Numbered from the stretch's first letter, positions 32,345 to 41,520 are shown. The stretch: 64,000 nt of DNA from Streptomyces sp. NBC_00464 (GCF_036013915.1 NZ_CP107899.1:3038001-3102000); one strand, 5' to 3'. Numbers and translations are program-made. Notes: a model not told the origin generated them from the letters alone.

Positions 32345-33919
32345 TCAGAGTGCGGTGGACGCGCGCTTCGTCAGGCCGTACTTCGTCGCGATGGCGTTCC
32401 ACAGCTTGGACGCCTGCTTCTTGGCCTTGGTCGCCTCACCGCTCTGGACGTTGGCCTGCTGCGTCTGCGTCGTCGTACGGGCCTTGCCGTGCTTGCACAC
32501 CTTCTTGCTCTTGGCCTGCGTCGCCCAGGCGGCGTAGTGGTCGTCCGCCGAGGCGGAGGCCTGCCAGGCCCTGGTGAGCGATGCGGTCAACTGGGCGTTG
32601 TCCGGCAGCTTGTCGACCGAAAGGTCCTTGAGCCGGGTCACCAGATCGCGACGCTGCTGGGCGGCGCCCTTGAGGTCCGCCACGGCCTTGTCGAGGTCGG
32701 CGCAGTTCTTGGTCTTCTCCACCGCGCCGATCACCGCGGACCGGCTGTTGTTGCTGTCCGCGAGCAGCTTGTCGAGCGCCTCCGCCTGCGGCTTCGCCGG
32801 GTCCACCGGGGCCTCGGCGGAGGGCTGGGCGGCAGGTGAACTCGCCGCCGCCACCGGCTGTTTGCCGTCTTCGGCCTTCTTGTCGTCGCCACCGCTCAAC
32901 AGGGCGCCGGCGCCGAGCCCGATCACGGCACAGCCGACGACGACCGCGGCGATCAGCGGGACGTGCGCGGACTTCTTCCGCCGCCCGTCCTGCCCGTCGT
33001 ACGGCAGCCCGTCCTCGGGGCCGGTGTACGGGGGCGCCTGCTGGTACGCCTGCGGGGGCGGCCCGCCCTGGTACTGCTGCTGCCCGCCCTGCGGCGGGTA
33101 CGGCTGCTGCTGGTGCGGCGGCTGCTGGTGCTGCGAGGGGTCGAACCGGGGCATCTGCTGGGTGGCGCCCGCGGGTTCGTCGTTGCGGAAGAGGTTGTCG
33201 AACTCGGCGGGCGGCTGCCGCTCACCGGGTGCTCCCGGCCGGATGCCGTACGGGGCACCTCCTGGCACGGGGGGTATGTACTGGGTGGCGTCGGCGTCCT
33301 GGCCGCCCTGCGCGGGCGGCGGAGCGGCGTGACCGCCGGGCTGCTGGTACGCCTGCTGCTGGGCGCGTCCCAGGAACTGCGTGGACTCCGCGGGGTTCTC
33401 CGGCGGCAGGCCGCCCGGCCCGGGTCCGCCCGGTGCCGGTCCGCCCGGAACCGGGGCGATGAACTGCGTGGCGTCCGCGTCGCCGCCCCCGCCGGGCACC
33501 GCCTCGGGCGGCAACGGCTGGGCGTACGGCGACGGCTGGGGCTGCTGGTGTTGGGGCTGCTGGTGCGCCTGGTGTTGGGGCTGCTGGTGCTGCTGCTGAG
33601 CGGGCAGCTGCGGCTGGGCCTGCTGCCCCTGGCCGTACTGCCCGTGCTGCGCCTGCTGCCCGTACTGCTGCCCGTACGCGCCCTGCTGGTCCTGCCCGTA
33701 CGCACCCTGGCCGCCCTGCGGCTGCCCCTGTGCGGGGTTCTGCTGGGGCGCCTGCGGCCCCCAGGGCTGCCCCCACGGCCGGCCGCCTGCCGGGGCGGCC
33801 TGGTCCGCTGGTCCTCCCGGCGTCCAGGGCTCTCCGCCGCCCGCGGGCAGCACGACGCCCTCGTGCGCGGGTCGTACAGCAGGGAGCTGCTGCTCGTCAC
33901 CCTGTCCGCTCTGTGTCAC
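32345..33919 (-). CDS. Gln/Pro-rich membrane protein with repeated TQ motifs
   Basis: The 524-residue protein has about 320 cytosolic, low-complexity residues rich in Gln, Pro, Gly and Tyr. One membrane segment follows (VPLIAAVVVGCAVIGLGAGALL), then an external domain of about 180 residues with two Cys and a Lys-rich C-terminus. Four Thr-Gln motifs recur in the tail: DADATQFIAPVPGG, AESTQFLGRA, DADATQYIPPVPGG and AGATQQMPRF. Thr-Gln sites of this kind resemble phospho-acceptor sites of actinobacterial Ser/Thr kinases that FHA domains read; that is inference. The GTG start has TAGGAG 5 bp upstream. I know of no assigned function. Confidence 0.8.
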   Translation of the reverse strand: MTQSGQGDEQQLPAVRPAHEGVVLPAGGGEPWTPGGPADQAAPAGGRPWGQPWGPQAPQQNPAQGQPQGGQGAYGQDQQGAYGQQYGQQAQHGQYGQGQQAQPQLPAQQQHQQPQHQAHQQPQHQQPQPSPYAQPLPPEAVPGGGGDADATQFIAPVPGGPAPGGPGPGGLPPENPAESTQFLGRAQQQAYQQPGGHAAPPPAQGGQDADATQYIPPVPGGAPYGIRPGAPGERQPPAEFDNLFRNDEPAGATQQMPRFDPSQHQQPPHQQQPYPPQGGQQQYQGGPPPQAYQQAPPYTGPEDGLPYDGQDGRRKKSAHVPLIAAVVVGCAVIGLGAGALLSGGDDKKAEDGKQPVAAASSPAAQPSAEAPVDPAKPQAEALDKLLADSNNSRSAVIGAVEKTKNCADLDKAVADLKGAAQQRRDLVTRLKDLSVDKLPDNAQLTASLTRAWQASASADDHYAAWATQAKSKKVCKHGKARTTTQTQQANVQSGEATKAKKQASKLWNAIATKYGLTKRASTAL

Positions 33920-34094
33920 CGGGACTCCTACGTGTGAACCTATGGAATCGTCGGCTCACGCTATCGGGTGGTCCCCGCCGTTCGCCAAGCGCGTGTTGTC
34001 GCTCACCTCCCCTTCACACGGGCTGTAACACTCAGCGGCCTCAGGACGCAGTTAAGGGGAACCGGCGCCCGGCCGACCCGGGCCCGCCCTCCCC

Positions 34095-35477
34095 TCAGGC
34101 CGCCTGGAGCTCCAGGCGGGCGCCGAACTCCCGCACCGCGGGCTCGTCCCCGTACGGCAGCAGACGCTGTTGCAGATCGTCCAGATACTCCACCCCCCGG
34201 CTGGAACGCACCGTGCCCAGCAGCTCCATCGCCCGCGTCCCGGTGTGGCAGGCCTGCTCCACCTCACGCAGCTGCACCTGCGCCGCGGCCAGCAGGGCCA
34301 GACCGATGCCCCGGCGGCGGGCACGGGACTCCGGAAGGCCGCCCAGGGCCTCCTTCGCCCGGCGCGCGGCCGCCTCCGCCTGGCCGAGGTCGCGGTGGCA
34401 GTGCGCCAACTCGTCGGCCAGATACGCGTGATCGAAGTGCCTGATCCAGTCGGGATCGTCACCGCTGTCCGGGTCGGCCTGCTCCAGCGCGGCCAGCGCC
34501 CGGCCCGCCACCGCCTGCGTGGTCCGGGCGTCCCCGAGCAGCGCGTGGCCCCGGGCCTCCGCCGCGTAGAACATCGCCTCCGCCCGCGGGGTGACCCGCC
34601 CGCGCGCCCCTTCCTGCGCCGCCCTGGCCAGCTGGGCGATCTCCCGCGGATTGCCGAGCTGCGCCGCGAGATGGCTCATCGAGGCAGCCAGCACATAGCC
34701 GCCGTAGGCGCGGTCGCCCGCCGCCTGGGCGAGGCGCAGCGCCTGGATGTAGTAGCGCTGGGCGAGGCCCGGCTGGCCCGTGTCGATCGCCATGTACCCG
34801 GCGAGCTCGGTGAGCCGTGCGACCGCCCCGAACAGCTGCCGTCCGGTCGACTCGCGGTACGCCCCCGAGAGCAGCCCGGAGACCACGCTGTTCAGGTAGT
34901 GCACCAGGACCGGCCGCACATGACCGCTGCCGAACCGGTGGTCCAGGTCGACCAGCGCCGCCGTCGTCGCCCGCACCGCCTCCACGTCCGGCATCCCGAC
35001 CCGGGCCCCGGCCGCCCGTGCCACCTGCTGGTCCGCACCGGTGATCAGCCAGTCCCGGCTGGGCTCGACCAGCGCCGACGACGCGACCGCGGAACCGGAC
35101 AGGAAGTCCCGGCGGCCGACGTCGCTGCGCCACAGCTCGCAGACCTGCTCGATCGCCCCGGTCACCGTCGGGGCGAACTGCAGGCCGACGCCGGAGGCCA
35201 GGTTCTTGCCGTTGGCCATCCCGATCTCGTCGATCGTGACCGTACGGCCGAGCTTGCGGCCGAGCGCCTCGGCGATGATTCCCGGCGCCCTGCCGCGTGG
35301 CTGCTGTCCGCGCAGCCAGCGGGCCACGGAGGTCTTGTCGTAACGGAGGTCGAGCCCGCGCTCCGCCCCGACCATGTTGACGCGGCGGGCGAGGCCCGCG
35401 TTGGAGCATCCGGCTTCCTGAATGAGCGCCTGGAGCCGTTCGTTCGGCTGGCGTGCGACGAGAGGCCTGGCTGCCAT
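34095..35477 (-). CDS. XRE-type regulator with TPR-like C-terminus
   Basis: The 460-residue protein has an N-terminal helix-turn-helix region (NERLQALIQEAGCSNAGLARRVN, then DKTSVARWLRGQQPRG). A long helical, TPR-like region follows, with recurring Ala/Leu-rich pairs such as AQRYYIQALRLAQAAGDRAYGG. The layout matches NsdA-like regulators of Streptomyces development and antibiotic production, but I cannot say which member this is. Start ATG 35477 has GGGGAG 5 bp upstream. A 7-bp inverted repeat at 35497-35520 lies directly before it and may be its own operator. No partner gene is adjacent. Confidence 0.83.
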   Translation of the reverse strand: MAARPLVARQPNERLQALIQEAGCSNAGLARRVNMVGAERGLDLRYDKTSVARWLRGQQPRGRAPGIIAEALGRKLGRTVTIDEIGMANGKNLASGVGLQFAPTVTGAIEQVCELWRSDVGRRDFLSGSAVASSALVEPSRDWLITGADQQVARAAGARVGMPDVEAVRATTAALVDLDHRFGSGHVRPVLVHYLNSVVSGLLSGAYRESTGRQLFGAVARLTELAGYMAIDTGQPGLAQRYYIQALRLAQAAGDRAYGGYVLAASMSHLAAQLGNPREIAQLARAAQEGARGRVTPRAEAMFYAAEARGHALLGDARTTQAVAGRALAALEQADPDSGDDPDWIRHFDHAYLADELAHCHRDLGQAEAAARRAKEALGGLPESRARRRGIGLALLAAAQVQLREVEQACHTGTRAMELLGTVRSSRGVEYLDDLQQRLLPYGDEPAVREFGARLELQAA

Positions 35478-35496
35478 GTTTCTCCCCCTGAGGCCG

Positions 35497-35520
35497 CAGT
35501 GATCTTTGAAGGAATCACTG
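35497..35520. promoter_or_regulatory. Inverted repeat CAGTGAT-N10-ATCACTG
   Basis: CAGTGAT (35497-35503) and ATCACTG (35514-35520) form a perfect 7-bp inverted repeat 20 bp upstream of the XRE-TPR start. It could be an autoregulatory operator. The rest of 35478-35778 shows no further clear structure. Confidence 0.45.
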
Positions 35521-35778
35521 CCCGACATATGCCTGATAAATTCGCTGATTCATCGTGTTGGTCACTTTTGACGCGTCTCCGCCTTTTTCTCCCGGCACGC
35601 ACCCTAAGATGCCGAACGAACTGTGCCGGATCTCCGGTATGTGGCTACCCGCCCACCGTCGCCGTCCCTCTCGCGCGCCCCCTCACGTGCATCGATGCGC
35701 CCCGCATGCGGGCGCGAGGGACCGTAACCGCGCTCGCCGCGCCCGTAACCCCAGGTGGCGGCGGGAGTTGTGCTGGGC

Positions 35779-36456
35779 GTGGAAGAGCCCATCGGAGTCA
35801 TGGAAGCCGCACAGATCCCCCAGCAGCGAGCCGAGCAGCTGCTCGACGCGGCCGTGCGGTACGCGGAGGAGCGGCACTGGGACGTGTGTCCCGGCACCTG
35901 GCTGGAGCCGGCCAATGGCGTGGAACGGTGCTCCTGCGGCGAGGCCGGCTGCGCGGCGCCCGGCGCCCACCCGACCCGGGCCGACTGGGCGGGCCGGGCC
36001 ACCGGCAGCGGCGCGGCGGCCCGCCGGATGTGGTCGCAGCAGCCGCACGCCTCGATCCTGCTGCCGACCGGCCGCGGCTTCGACGCGATCGACGTACCGG
36101 AGTCGGCGGGCTTCCTGGCGCTGGCCCGGATGGAGCGGATGAGCCTGCCGCTCGGACCGGTCATCCGCACCGCGGACCGCCGGATGCAGTTCTTCGTCCT
36201 GCCGGGCGCCGCCACCAAAGCCGATGCCCTGGTCCGGAGGATCGGCTGGGACGCCGCGGCGATCGGACTGCGCGGACTCGGCGAGGGCCACTGCATCGCC
36301 GCCCCGCCGACCCGCGTCGGCGGGGCCGGAGCGGTGCAGTGGGCCCGCAGCCCCTCCACCGCCAACCGCTGGCTGCCCGAGGTGGACGAGCTCATCAGCC
36401 CGCTCGCCTACGCCTGCGGGCGCGAAGCCGCGGACGCGCGGGGGCGCGTTTCGTAG
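35779..36456 (+). CDS. Bifunctional primase/polymerase (Prim-Pol)-like protein
   Basis: The 225-residue protein matches the N-terminal Prim-Pol domain family often annotated as bifunctional DNA primase/polymerase in Streptomyces. It has YAEERHWDVCPGTWLEP, a Cys cluster CSCGEAGCAAPGAHP, and ILLPTGRGFDAIDVPE. Only the single Prim-Pol-like domain is present, and no helicase follows. The canonical acidic pair is represented only by FDAID, so catalytic activity is doubtful. GTG 35779 was chosen because GGGAG lies 11 bp upstream and the family starts close to this point. It is followed 40 bp later by an ABC transporter operon. Confidence 0.8.
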   Translation: MEEPIGVMEAAQIPQQRAEQLLDAAVRYAEERHWDVCPGTWLEPANGVERCSCGEAGCAAPGAHPTRADWAGRATGSGAAARRMWSQQPHASILLPTGRGFDAIDVPESAGFLALARMERMSLPLGPVIRTADRRMQFFVLPGAATKADALVRRIGWDAAAIGLRGLGEGHCIAAPPTRVGGAGAVQWARSPSTANRWLPEVDELISPLAYACGREAADARGRVS

Positions 36457-36496
36457 GGTGGCCCCCACAGCACGGGGACTTCGAAGGGCGCTTGCG

Positions 36497-37327
36497 ATGG
36501 CGGACCGGACAGACAGCGACACAGCCGACCGGGCCGTCGAGCCCGACGTACCGCGGGCGACGCCGCCCGCGGTACGCGTGGAAGGGCTGTGGAAACGTTT
36601 CGGCGATCAGACGGCGGTCGCCGGAATCGATCTGGTGCTGCCCGCAGGCAAGTTCATCGGCCTGGTGGGCCCCAACGGGGCCGGCAAGACCACCACCCTC
36701 TCCATGGTCACCGGCCTGCTCCGCCCCGATAGGGGACGGATCGAGATCGGCGGCCGTGACGTCTGGCGCGACCCGGTCGAGGTGAAGTCCCGCATCGGCG
36801 TCCTGCCCGAGGGCCTGCGGCTCTTCGAACGGCTCTCGGGGCGCGAACTCCTCGCCTATACGGGCCGGTTGCGCGGCCTTCCCGGTGGCGAGGTGGACAG
36901 CAGGGCCACCCAGCTGCTCGACGTCCTGGACCTGGCGGGCGCCCAGCACAAACTCGTCATCGACTACTCGACGGGCATGCGGAAGAAGATCGGGCTCGCC
37001 GCCGCCCTGCTGCACAACCCCGAAGTGCTCTTCCTGGACGAACCGTTCGAGGGCGTCGACCCCGTCTCGGCACAGACCATCCGCGGGGTGCTTGAGCGCT
37101 ACACCGGCTCGGGGGCCACCGTCGTCTTCTCCAGCCATGTGATGGAACTCGTCGAGTCCCTCTGCGACTGGGTGGCCGTCATGGCGGCGGGCACCATCCG
37201 CGCCCAGGGCACCCTCGACCAGGTCCGCGGCGACGCGCCCTCGCTGCAGAACGCCTTCCTGGAGCTCGTCGGCGCGGGCGACCGCGACCACGGCGACGCC
37301 CTGGACTGGCTCGGCGGTGCCCGATGA
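36497..37327 (+). CDS. ABC transporter ATP-binding protein
   Basis: The 276-residue ATPase has Walker A GPNGAGKT at residues 58-65 and Walker B VLFLDEPFEG near residues 168-177. The signature is the variant YSTGMRKKIGLA and the H-loop is SSHVMEL. The form is that of DrrA/CcmA-like ATPases that energise ABC-2 exporters. The next gene overlaps by four bases (ATGA at 37324) and encodes the membrane partner. Substrate is unknown. Confidence 0.92.
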   Translation: MADRTDSDTADRAVEPDVPRATPPAVRVEGLWKRFGDQTAVAGIDLVLPAGKFIGLVGPNGAGKTTTLSMVTGLLRPDRGRIEIGGRDVWRDPVEVKSRIGVLPEGLRLFERLSGRELLAYTGRLRGLPGGEVDSRATQLLDVLDLAGAQHKLVIDYSTGMRKKIGLAAALLHNPEVLFLDEPFEGVDPVSAQTIRGVLERYTGSGATVVFSSHVMELVESLCDWVAVMAAGTIRAQGTLDQVRGDAPSLQNAFLELVGAGDRDHGDALDWLGGAR

Positions 37328-38976
37328 GCGTGCTCGACGCCCCGGCCGCCTCCGGAACCCCGGCCTACCGCCCGGCGGGTGGTACGGAACTGATCCCCGT
37401 CCTCGTACGCCTCAAGCTCGCCCTGCTCCGCAACGGGCTGCGGCAGTCGGCCGGCCGCCGGGCCGTGTACATCGCCTCCGTCGTCGCCACCCTGCTGATC
37501 GCCCTGGGCCAGCTGATCGCGCTGATCGCGCTGCGCGGCCACGCCCACGCGGGCTCCCTCGTCGTGCTGCTGGCCGCGGTTCTGGCGGCCGGCTGGGCCG
37601 TGATGCCGCTCTTCTTCGCCGCCGGCGACGAGACCCTCGACCCGAGCCGCCTCGTGATGCTGCCGCTGCGGCCCCGGCCGCTGATCGCCGCACTCCTGGC
37701 GTCCTCGCTGGTCGGCATCGGTCCGCTGTTCACGCTCTGCCTGGCGGCCGGTTCCGTGATCGCGCTGGCGCACGGGGCGGGTGCGGTGGTGTTCGCCGTC
37801 CTGGCGGCCCCGCTGACCCTGCTGGTCTGCGTCGCGCTGGCACGGGCCGTGGCCACGGCCAACACCCGGCTGCTGACCTCCCGCAAGGGCCGCGATCTGG
37901 CGGTGCTCAGCGGGCTGGTGATCGCGGTCGGGATCCAGGGCGTCAACTTCGGCGTGCAGCGGCTCGGCCGGGCCGGCGGCCTCTCCGCACTCGACCCGGC
38001 GGCGGACGTGGTGCGCTGGCTGCCGCCCGCCTCGGCGATCGGCTCCGTGGACTCGGCGTCCCAGGGGGCGTACGGACGGGCCACCGTGCAACTGCTCCTC
38101 GCCGCGGCCGCGCTGGTCCTGCTGCTGGTGCTGTGGCGGCGCAGCCTGGAGAAGCTGATGACGGCGCCGGACGGCTCGACGCTCTCCGCCGCCGAACCGG
38201 CCCGCACGAAGTCCGGCGGGGAAGGATCCGGCTTCTGGGGACTGTTCCCCGAGGGACGCACGGGCACGGTGATGCAGCGCAGCCTGCGGTACGTCGCACG
38301 GGACCCGAAGACCAAGGCCGCCTGGGTGACGGCGCTGGCGATCGGGCTGATCGTGCCGCTGCTCAACGCCCTGCAGGGCACGGGGTCGGTCTACTTCGCG
38401 TGCTTCGGCGCCGGGATGCTCGGCATCCAGATGTACAACCAGTTCGGTCAGGACACCTCGGCGTTCTGGATGGTGGCGCTGACGATCTCCTCGACCCGTG
38501 ACGCGTACCTCGAACTGCGGGCGCGGGCACTGGCTCTGCTGCTGATCACCCTCCCGTACACGGTCCTGGTCACGGTGCTGACCGCGGCGGTGCTCGGTGA
38601 CTGGGGGGCGCTGCCCGGGGTCATGGGGCTCTCGCTCGCCCTGCTGGGCGCGATGCTGGCGACGGGTGCGGTGGCCTCGGCGAACTTCCCGTACTCGATC
38701 CCGCAGGACGGCGCGTTCAAGAACGTGGCGCCCGGACAGGCCGGGCTCGCCTGGATCTCCATCCTCGGCGGCATGGTCTCGGCCGCACTGCTGTGCGCCC
38801 CCGTGATCGCTCTGACGGTCTGGCTGCATCTCGCCGACGCCGAGGGCCCGCTGTGGCTCCTGGTGCCGGTGGGTGCCGCGTACGGGACGCTGGTCGCCTG
38901 GGCCGGGCTGCGGGTCGCCGCGCCGCGCACGGCGGACCGGCTGCCCGAGATCCTGACGGCGGTCAGCAAGGGGTGA
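37324..38976 (+). CDS. ABC transporter permease
   Basis: The 550-residue membrane protein has about 10-12 hydrophobic segments. They begin with VYIASVVATLLIALGQLIALIAL and end with LWLLVPVGAAYGTLVAWAGL, with a long cytosolic loop in the middle (PDGSTLSAAEPARTKSGG). It is the integral-membrane partner of the overlapping ATPase and probably an exporter subunit fused as one large chain. Its stop lies in a hairpin shared with the convergent hydrolase gene. Confidence 0.88.
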   Translation: MSVLDAPAASGTPAYRPAGGTELIPVLVRLKLALLRNGLRQSAGRRAVYIASVVATLLIALGQLIALIALRGHAHAGSLVVLLAAVLAAGWAVMPLFFAAGDETLDPSRLVMLPLRPRPLIAALLASSLVGIGPLFTLCLAAGSVIALAHGAGAVVFAVLAAPLTLLVCVALARAVATANTRLLTSRKGRDLAVLSGLVIAVGIQGVNFGVQRLGRAGGLSALDPAADVVRWLPPASAIGSVDSASQGAYGRATVQLLLAAAALVLLLVLWRRSLEKLMTAPDGSTLSAAEPARTKSGGEGSGFWGLFPEGRTGTVMQRSLRYVARDPKTKAAWVTALAIGLIVPLLNALQGTGSVYFACFGAGMLGIQMYNQFGQDTSAFWMVALTISSTRDAYLELRARALALLLITLPYTVLVTVLTAAVLGDWGALPGVMGLSLALLGAMLATGAVASANFPYSIPQDGAFKNVAPGQAGLAWISILGGMVSAALLCAPVIALTVWLHLADAEGPLWLLVPVGAAYGTLVAWAGLRVAAPRTADRLPEILTAVSKG

Positions 38977-39010
38977 CGGGCGGGCGCCGGCGGGGGCCGG
39001 GACCGCCCGT
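38976..39010. terminator. Terminator hairpin between convergent genes
   Basis: ACGGGCGG (38976-38983) pairs with CCGCCCGT (39003-39010) around a GC-rich loop. It touches the stop codons of both the permease and the hydrolase genes. Confidence 0.6.
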
Positions 39011-39903
39011 TACGGAGCCACCGGCTCCCGGTCGTCCTCGGCGTCCTCGGCGAGCTGCTCCAGGAAGGGTTCGACCGCGGCGCGCCAGCCCTCGGGCCGG
39101 TCGTAGTGGACGAGATGGCCGGCGTCGGCCACCTCCGCATACTGCCCGCGGGGCAGCACCCGGACCATCTCCTGGGCCTCCGCCCGGCCCAGCTCTCCGT
39201 CCAGACCGCGGAGCACCAGGGTCGGGCACCTGACCTGCGCCAGCTCCTCCCAGTGCGCGTCGAAGACCCAGGTGGCGCGGGAGGTGAGCATCTGCCGGCG
39301 GGAGAAGACGGGCCGCCAGCCGTCTGCGCGCTCGGCCATCACCTCGGCGAAGAACTCGCCGCGGGCCGGGTTGGGGCGCTCCACCCAGGGGTCGTCCTCG
39401 CCGAACCACTTCCGTACGTCGGACAGGGTGGCGAACGGAACCGGCCAGGAGTTGAACCAGTCCTCCCACTCCCGCTGCGAGGCCGCCCCGAGCGCGGAGG
39501 CCCGCATGTCGCAGATGACCAGGGCCCGGACGAGATCGGGGCGCTTCGCGGCGAGCTGCCAGGCGGTGAGCGCTCCCATCGAGTGCCCGACGAGGGTGAC
39601 GGGGGCGAGGCCGAGCTGTTCGATCGCGGCCTCGGCGTCGGCGACGTACGCCTCGCGGGTGTACGGCCCGTCGGCCGGCTTCTCGCTGCGGCCGTGCCCG
39701 CGCTGGTCGAGGCCGACCGCCCGGTGCCGCTCGGCGAGCCAGCGGGTGGTGGAGGCCCAGTGCGAGGCCCGGCCCATCAGTCCGTGGAGCAGTAAGACGC
39801 CCCCCGCGCGGTCGGTCTCCGCGCGCCCCTTGGGCGGGTCGGCGAACTCCCAGGCCGCGAGGCGTACGCCGTCGGTTCCGGTCACATCGATGCGCCGCAC
39901 CAT
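39010..39903 (-). CDS. Alpha/beta-fold hydrolase
   Basis: The 297-residue enzyme has the nucleophile elbow GHSMG near residue 103 and the oxyanion HGLMGRASHW near residue 42. The late Asp and His lie in GLDGELG and ADAGHLVHYDRP. It is a cytosolic serine hydrolase of the epoxide hydrolase/esterase group; the substrate is unknown. ATG 39903 was chosen because AAGGGG lies 11 bp upstream, whereas GTG 39915 abuts that site. Upstream is a 795-bp stretch with no confident gene. Confidence 0.88.
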   Translation of the reverse strand: MVRRIDVTGTDGVRLAAWEFADPPKGRAETDRAGGVLLLHGLMGRASHWASTTRWLAERHRAVGLDQRGHGRSEKPADGPYTREAYVADAEAAIEQLGLAPVTLVGHSMGALTAWQLAAKRPDLVRALVICDMRASALGAASQREWEDWFNSWPVPFATLSDVRKWFGEDDPWVERPNPARGEFFAEVMAERADGWRPVFSRRQMLTSRATWVFDAHWEELAQVRCPTLVLRGLDGELGRAEAQEMVRVLPRGQYAEVADAGHLVHYDRPEGWRAAVEPFLEQLAEDAEDDREPVAP

Positions 39904-40143
39904 CGTTTCTGGCACCCCCTTCTGGTCCCTCGATCACCATGTGGTCGCGTCGGCCAGACTATCGAACCTTTATTCGAAAACCGGGTTCCGGCGCACAACA
40001 CCGCTCGTTCGAGTGACCGCCTCTCAGGATTGACGTCGGCCACGGAGGGGAGATCTTCTCCGGGAGGCGGGCCACTCGGGGATGAGGGCTCGCGGGAGCC
40101 GACCTCGAGAGCTCGGGGCTCCAGGTCGGAACAGGGGAGGACA

Positions 40144-40171
40144 GGCCCCGGCGCCTTGCGGCGCCGGGGCC
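40144..40171. terminator. Perfect hairpin with TTGC loop
   Basis: GGCCCCGGCGCC (40144-40155) pairs with GGCGCCGGGGCC (40160-40171). It lies about 530 bp past the dmdR1 stop and runs straight into the 18-bp repeat array. No U-tract follows. Confidence 0.5.
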
Positions 40172-40256
40172 ATCCATCGTTCCCGGGCCGCCCATCGTTC
40201 CCGGGCCATCCATGGCTACCGGGCCATCCGCCGCTCCCGGGCCATCCACTGCTCCG
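40167..40256. repeat. 18-bp tandem repeats, five units
   Basis: Units of 18 bp start at 40167, 40185, 40203, 40221 and 40239 with consensus GGGCCATCCATCGTTCCC. The first six bases are nearly constant and the last nine vary. Units are in phase with three, so they read as a hexapeptide repeat on each strand. Confidence 0.85.
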
Positions 40257-40698
40257 GAGCGACCGGTCCGGGGGCGCGGCCCGGATTCCGAGGGGCGCGT
40301 CACAGGCGCGTGCGCCGGGGCGCCCTGCGGGACCGCGACAGCCTTCTCCCGCTGCGCAGGCCGGACATGCCAGTACGACGGGCGCATTCCCTGCTCCCCT
40401 CCCCGACCGCGCGGCCAGACGGCCGGCACTCTCAGGTATCCCTCCGCGACAGCCTGGCACGCGATCCGTCCGGGCGCTGCAATTCCGGACGGAAAACGGA
40501 AAACGGACGTCAGCACCCGCTGATCGTCCGCTGCCCGCACTGTGGCGCTTGCTCACATTCGGAGCATCGCCTGTTTCAGAGCTTCGCCCTGCCCACCACG
40601 CGCCCGAGTCCGGCGCGCGTCAAATCCCGGCGCTCGCCCTGGGCTCGCCGCCTGCCCGATACCCGAGGCTCGCCGCTTGCCCAGCACTCGCGCAGGGC

Positions 40699-41391
40699 TC
40701 AGCGCTTCGCCACGAACACGTGCGAAGCGACCTCCGCGTTCAGCTCCGCCGCCTCGCCGCTGCTGCCGACCAGCACCCCGCCGGCCGACTGGGTCACGCT
40801 GACCACGGAACCGGGCTGCACGCCCGCCCGACGCAGCGTGTACATCAGCTGGGCGTCCGTCTGGATCGGCTCACCGATCCGCCGGACCACCACCGTCTTG
40901 CCGTCGGCGCCCGGGTCGAGCTCCGACAGGCTGACCATGCCCTCGTCGAGGAACGGGTCGGCCTCGGCCTTCTCGCCCAGCTCCTCCAGGCCCGGGATGG
41001 GATTCCCGTACGGAGACTCCGTCGGGTGGCGCAGCAGCTCCAGCACCCGCCGCTCCACGGCCTCGCTCATCACATGTTCCCAACGGCACGCCTCGGCGTG
41101 GACCTGCTCCCACTCCAGGCCGATCACGTCGACGAGCAGGCACTCGGCGAGCCGGTGCTTGCGCATCACGCGGGTCGCCAGCCGGCGCCCCTCCTCCGTC
41201 AGCTCCAGGTGCCGGTCCCCGGCGACCTGTACCAGGCCGTCGCGCTCCATCCGCGCCACCGTCTGGCTGACGGTCGGACCGCTCTGGTCCAGCCGTTCAG
41301 CGATCCGGGCGCGCATGGGGACCACGCCTTCCTCTTCGAGTTCGAGGATGGTGCGGAGATACATCTCCGTTGTGTCGATCAGTCCGGACAT
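40699..41391 (-). CDS. dmdR1: DtxR/IdeR-family iron-dependent regulator
   Basis: The 230-residue protein opens with LIDTTEMYLRTILELEEEG, a winged helix. The recognition helix is SGPTVSQTVARMERDGLV, the metal-binding and dimer domain has HRLAECLLVDVIGLEWEQVHAEACRWEH, and the end is an SH3-like domain. This is the full IdeR layout, and the size equals S. coelicolor DmdR1. With ferrous iron it represses siderophore and iron-uptake genes. ATG 41391 has GAGGGG 6 bp upstream. It diverges from nagS. An antisense gene, adm, has been described across dmdR1 in S. coelicolor, and a long antiparallel frame exists here too. Confidence 0.93.
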   Translation of the reverse strand: MSGLIDTTEMYLRTILELEEEGVVPMRARIAERLDQSGPTVSQTVARMERDGLVQVAGDRHLELTEEGRRLATRVMRKHRLAECLLVDVIGLEWEQVHAEACRWEHVMSEAVERRVLELLRHPTESPYGNPIPGLEELGEKAEADPFLDEGMVSLSELDPGADGKTVVVRRIGEPIQTDAQLMYTLRRAGVQPGSVVSVTQSAGGVLVGSSGEAAELNAEVASHVFVAKR

Positions 41392-41520
41392 TCGTGCCCC
41401 TCGATGCAGTCGTGCGCTGGCCCTCGTCCAATTCTGACGCATAGCGCCGACAACCGTGCCTCGCCGTCCGAACGAGCTCTGCCGGAAAGGCCGGAACGAC
41501 CTGTGCGGTATTGACATGTC

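Larger units (their letters stand above)
39904..40698. other. 795-bp stretch without a confident gene
   Basis: This region lies between the hydrolase start and the dmdR1 stop. It holds a perfect 12-bp-stem hairpin (40144-40171), five 18-bp tandem repeats (40167-40256) and degenerate GCTCGCC-rich sequence (about 40620-40690). Frames crossing it on either strand are rich in Arg, Pro and Ser and look like shadow reading frames. Confidence 0.6.
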
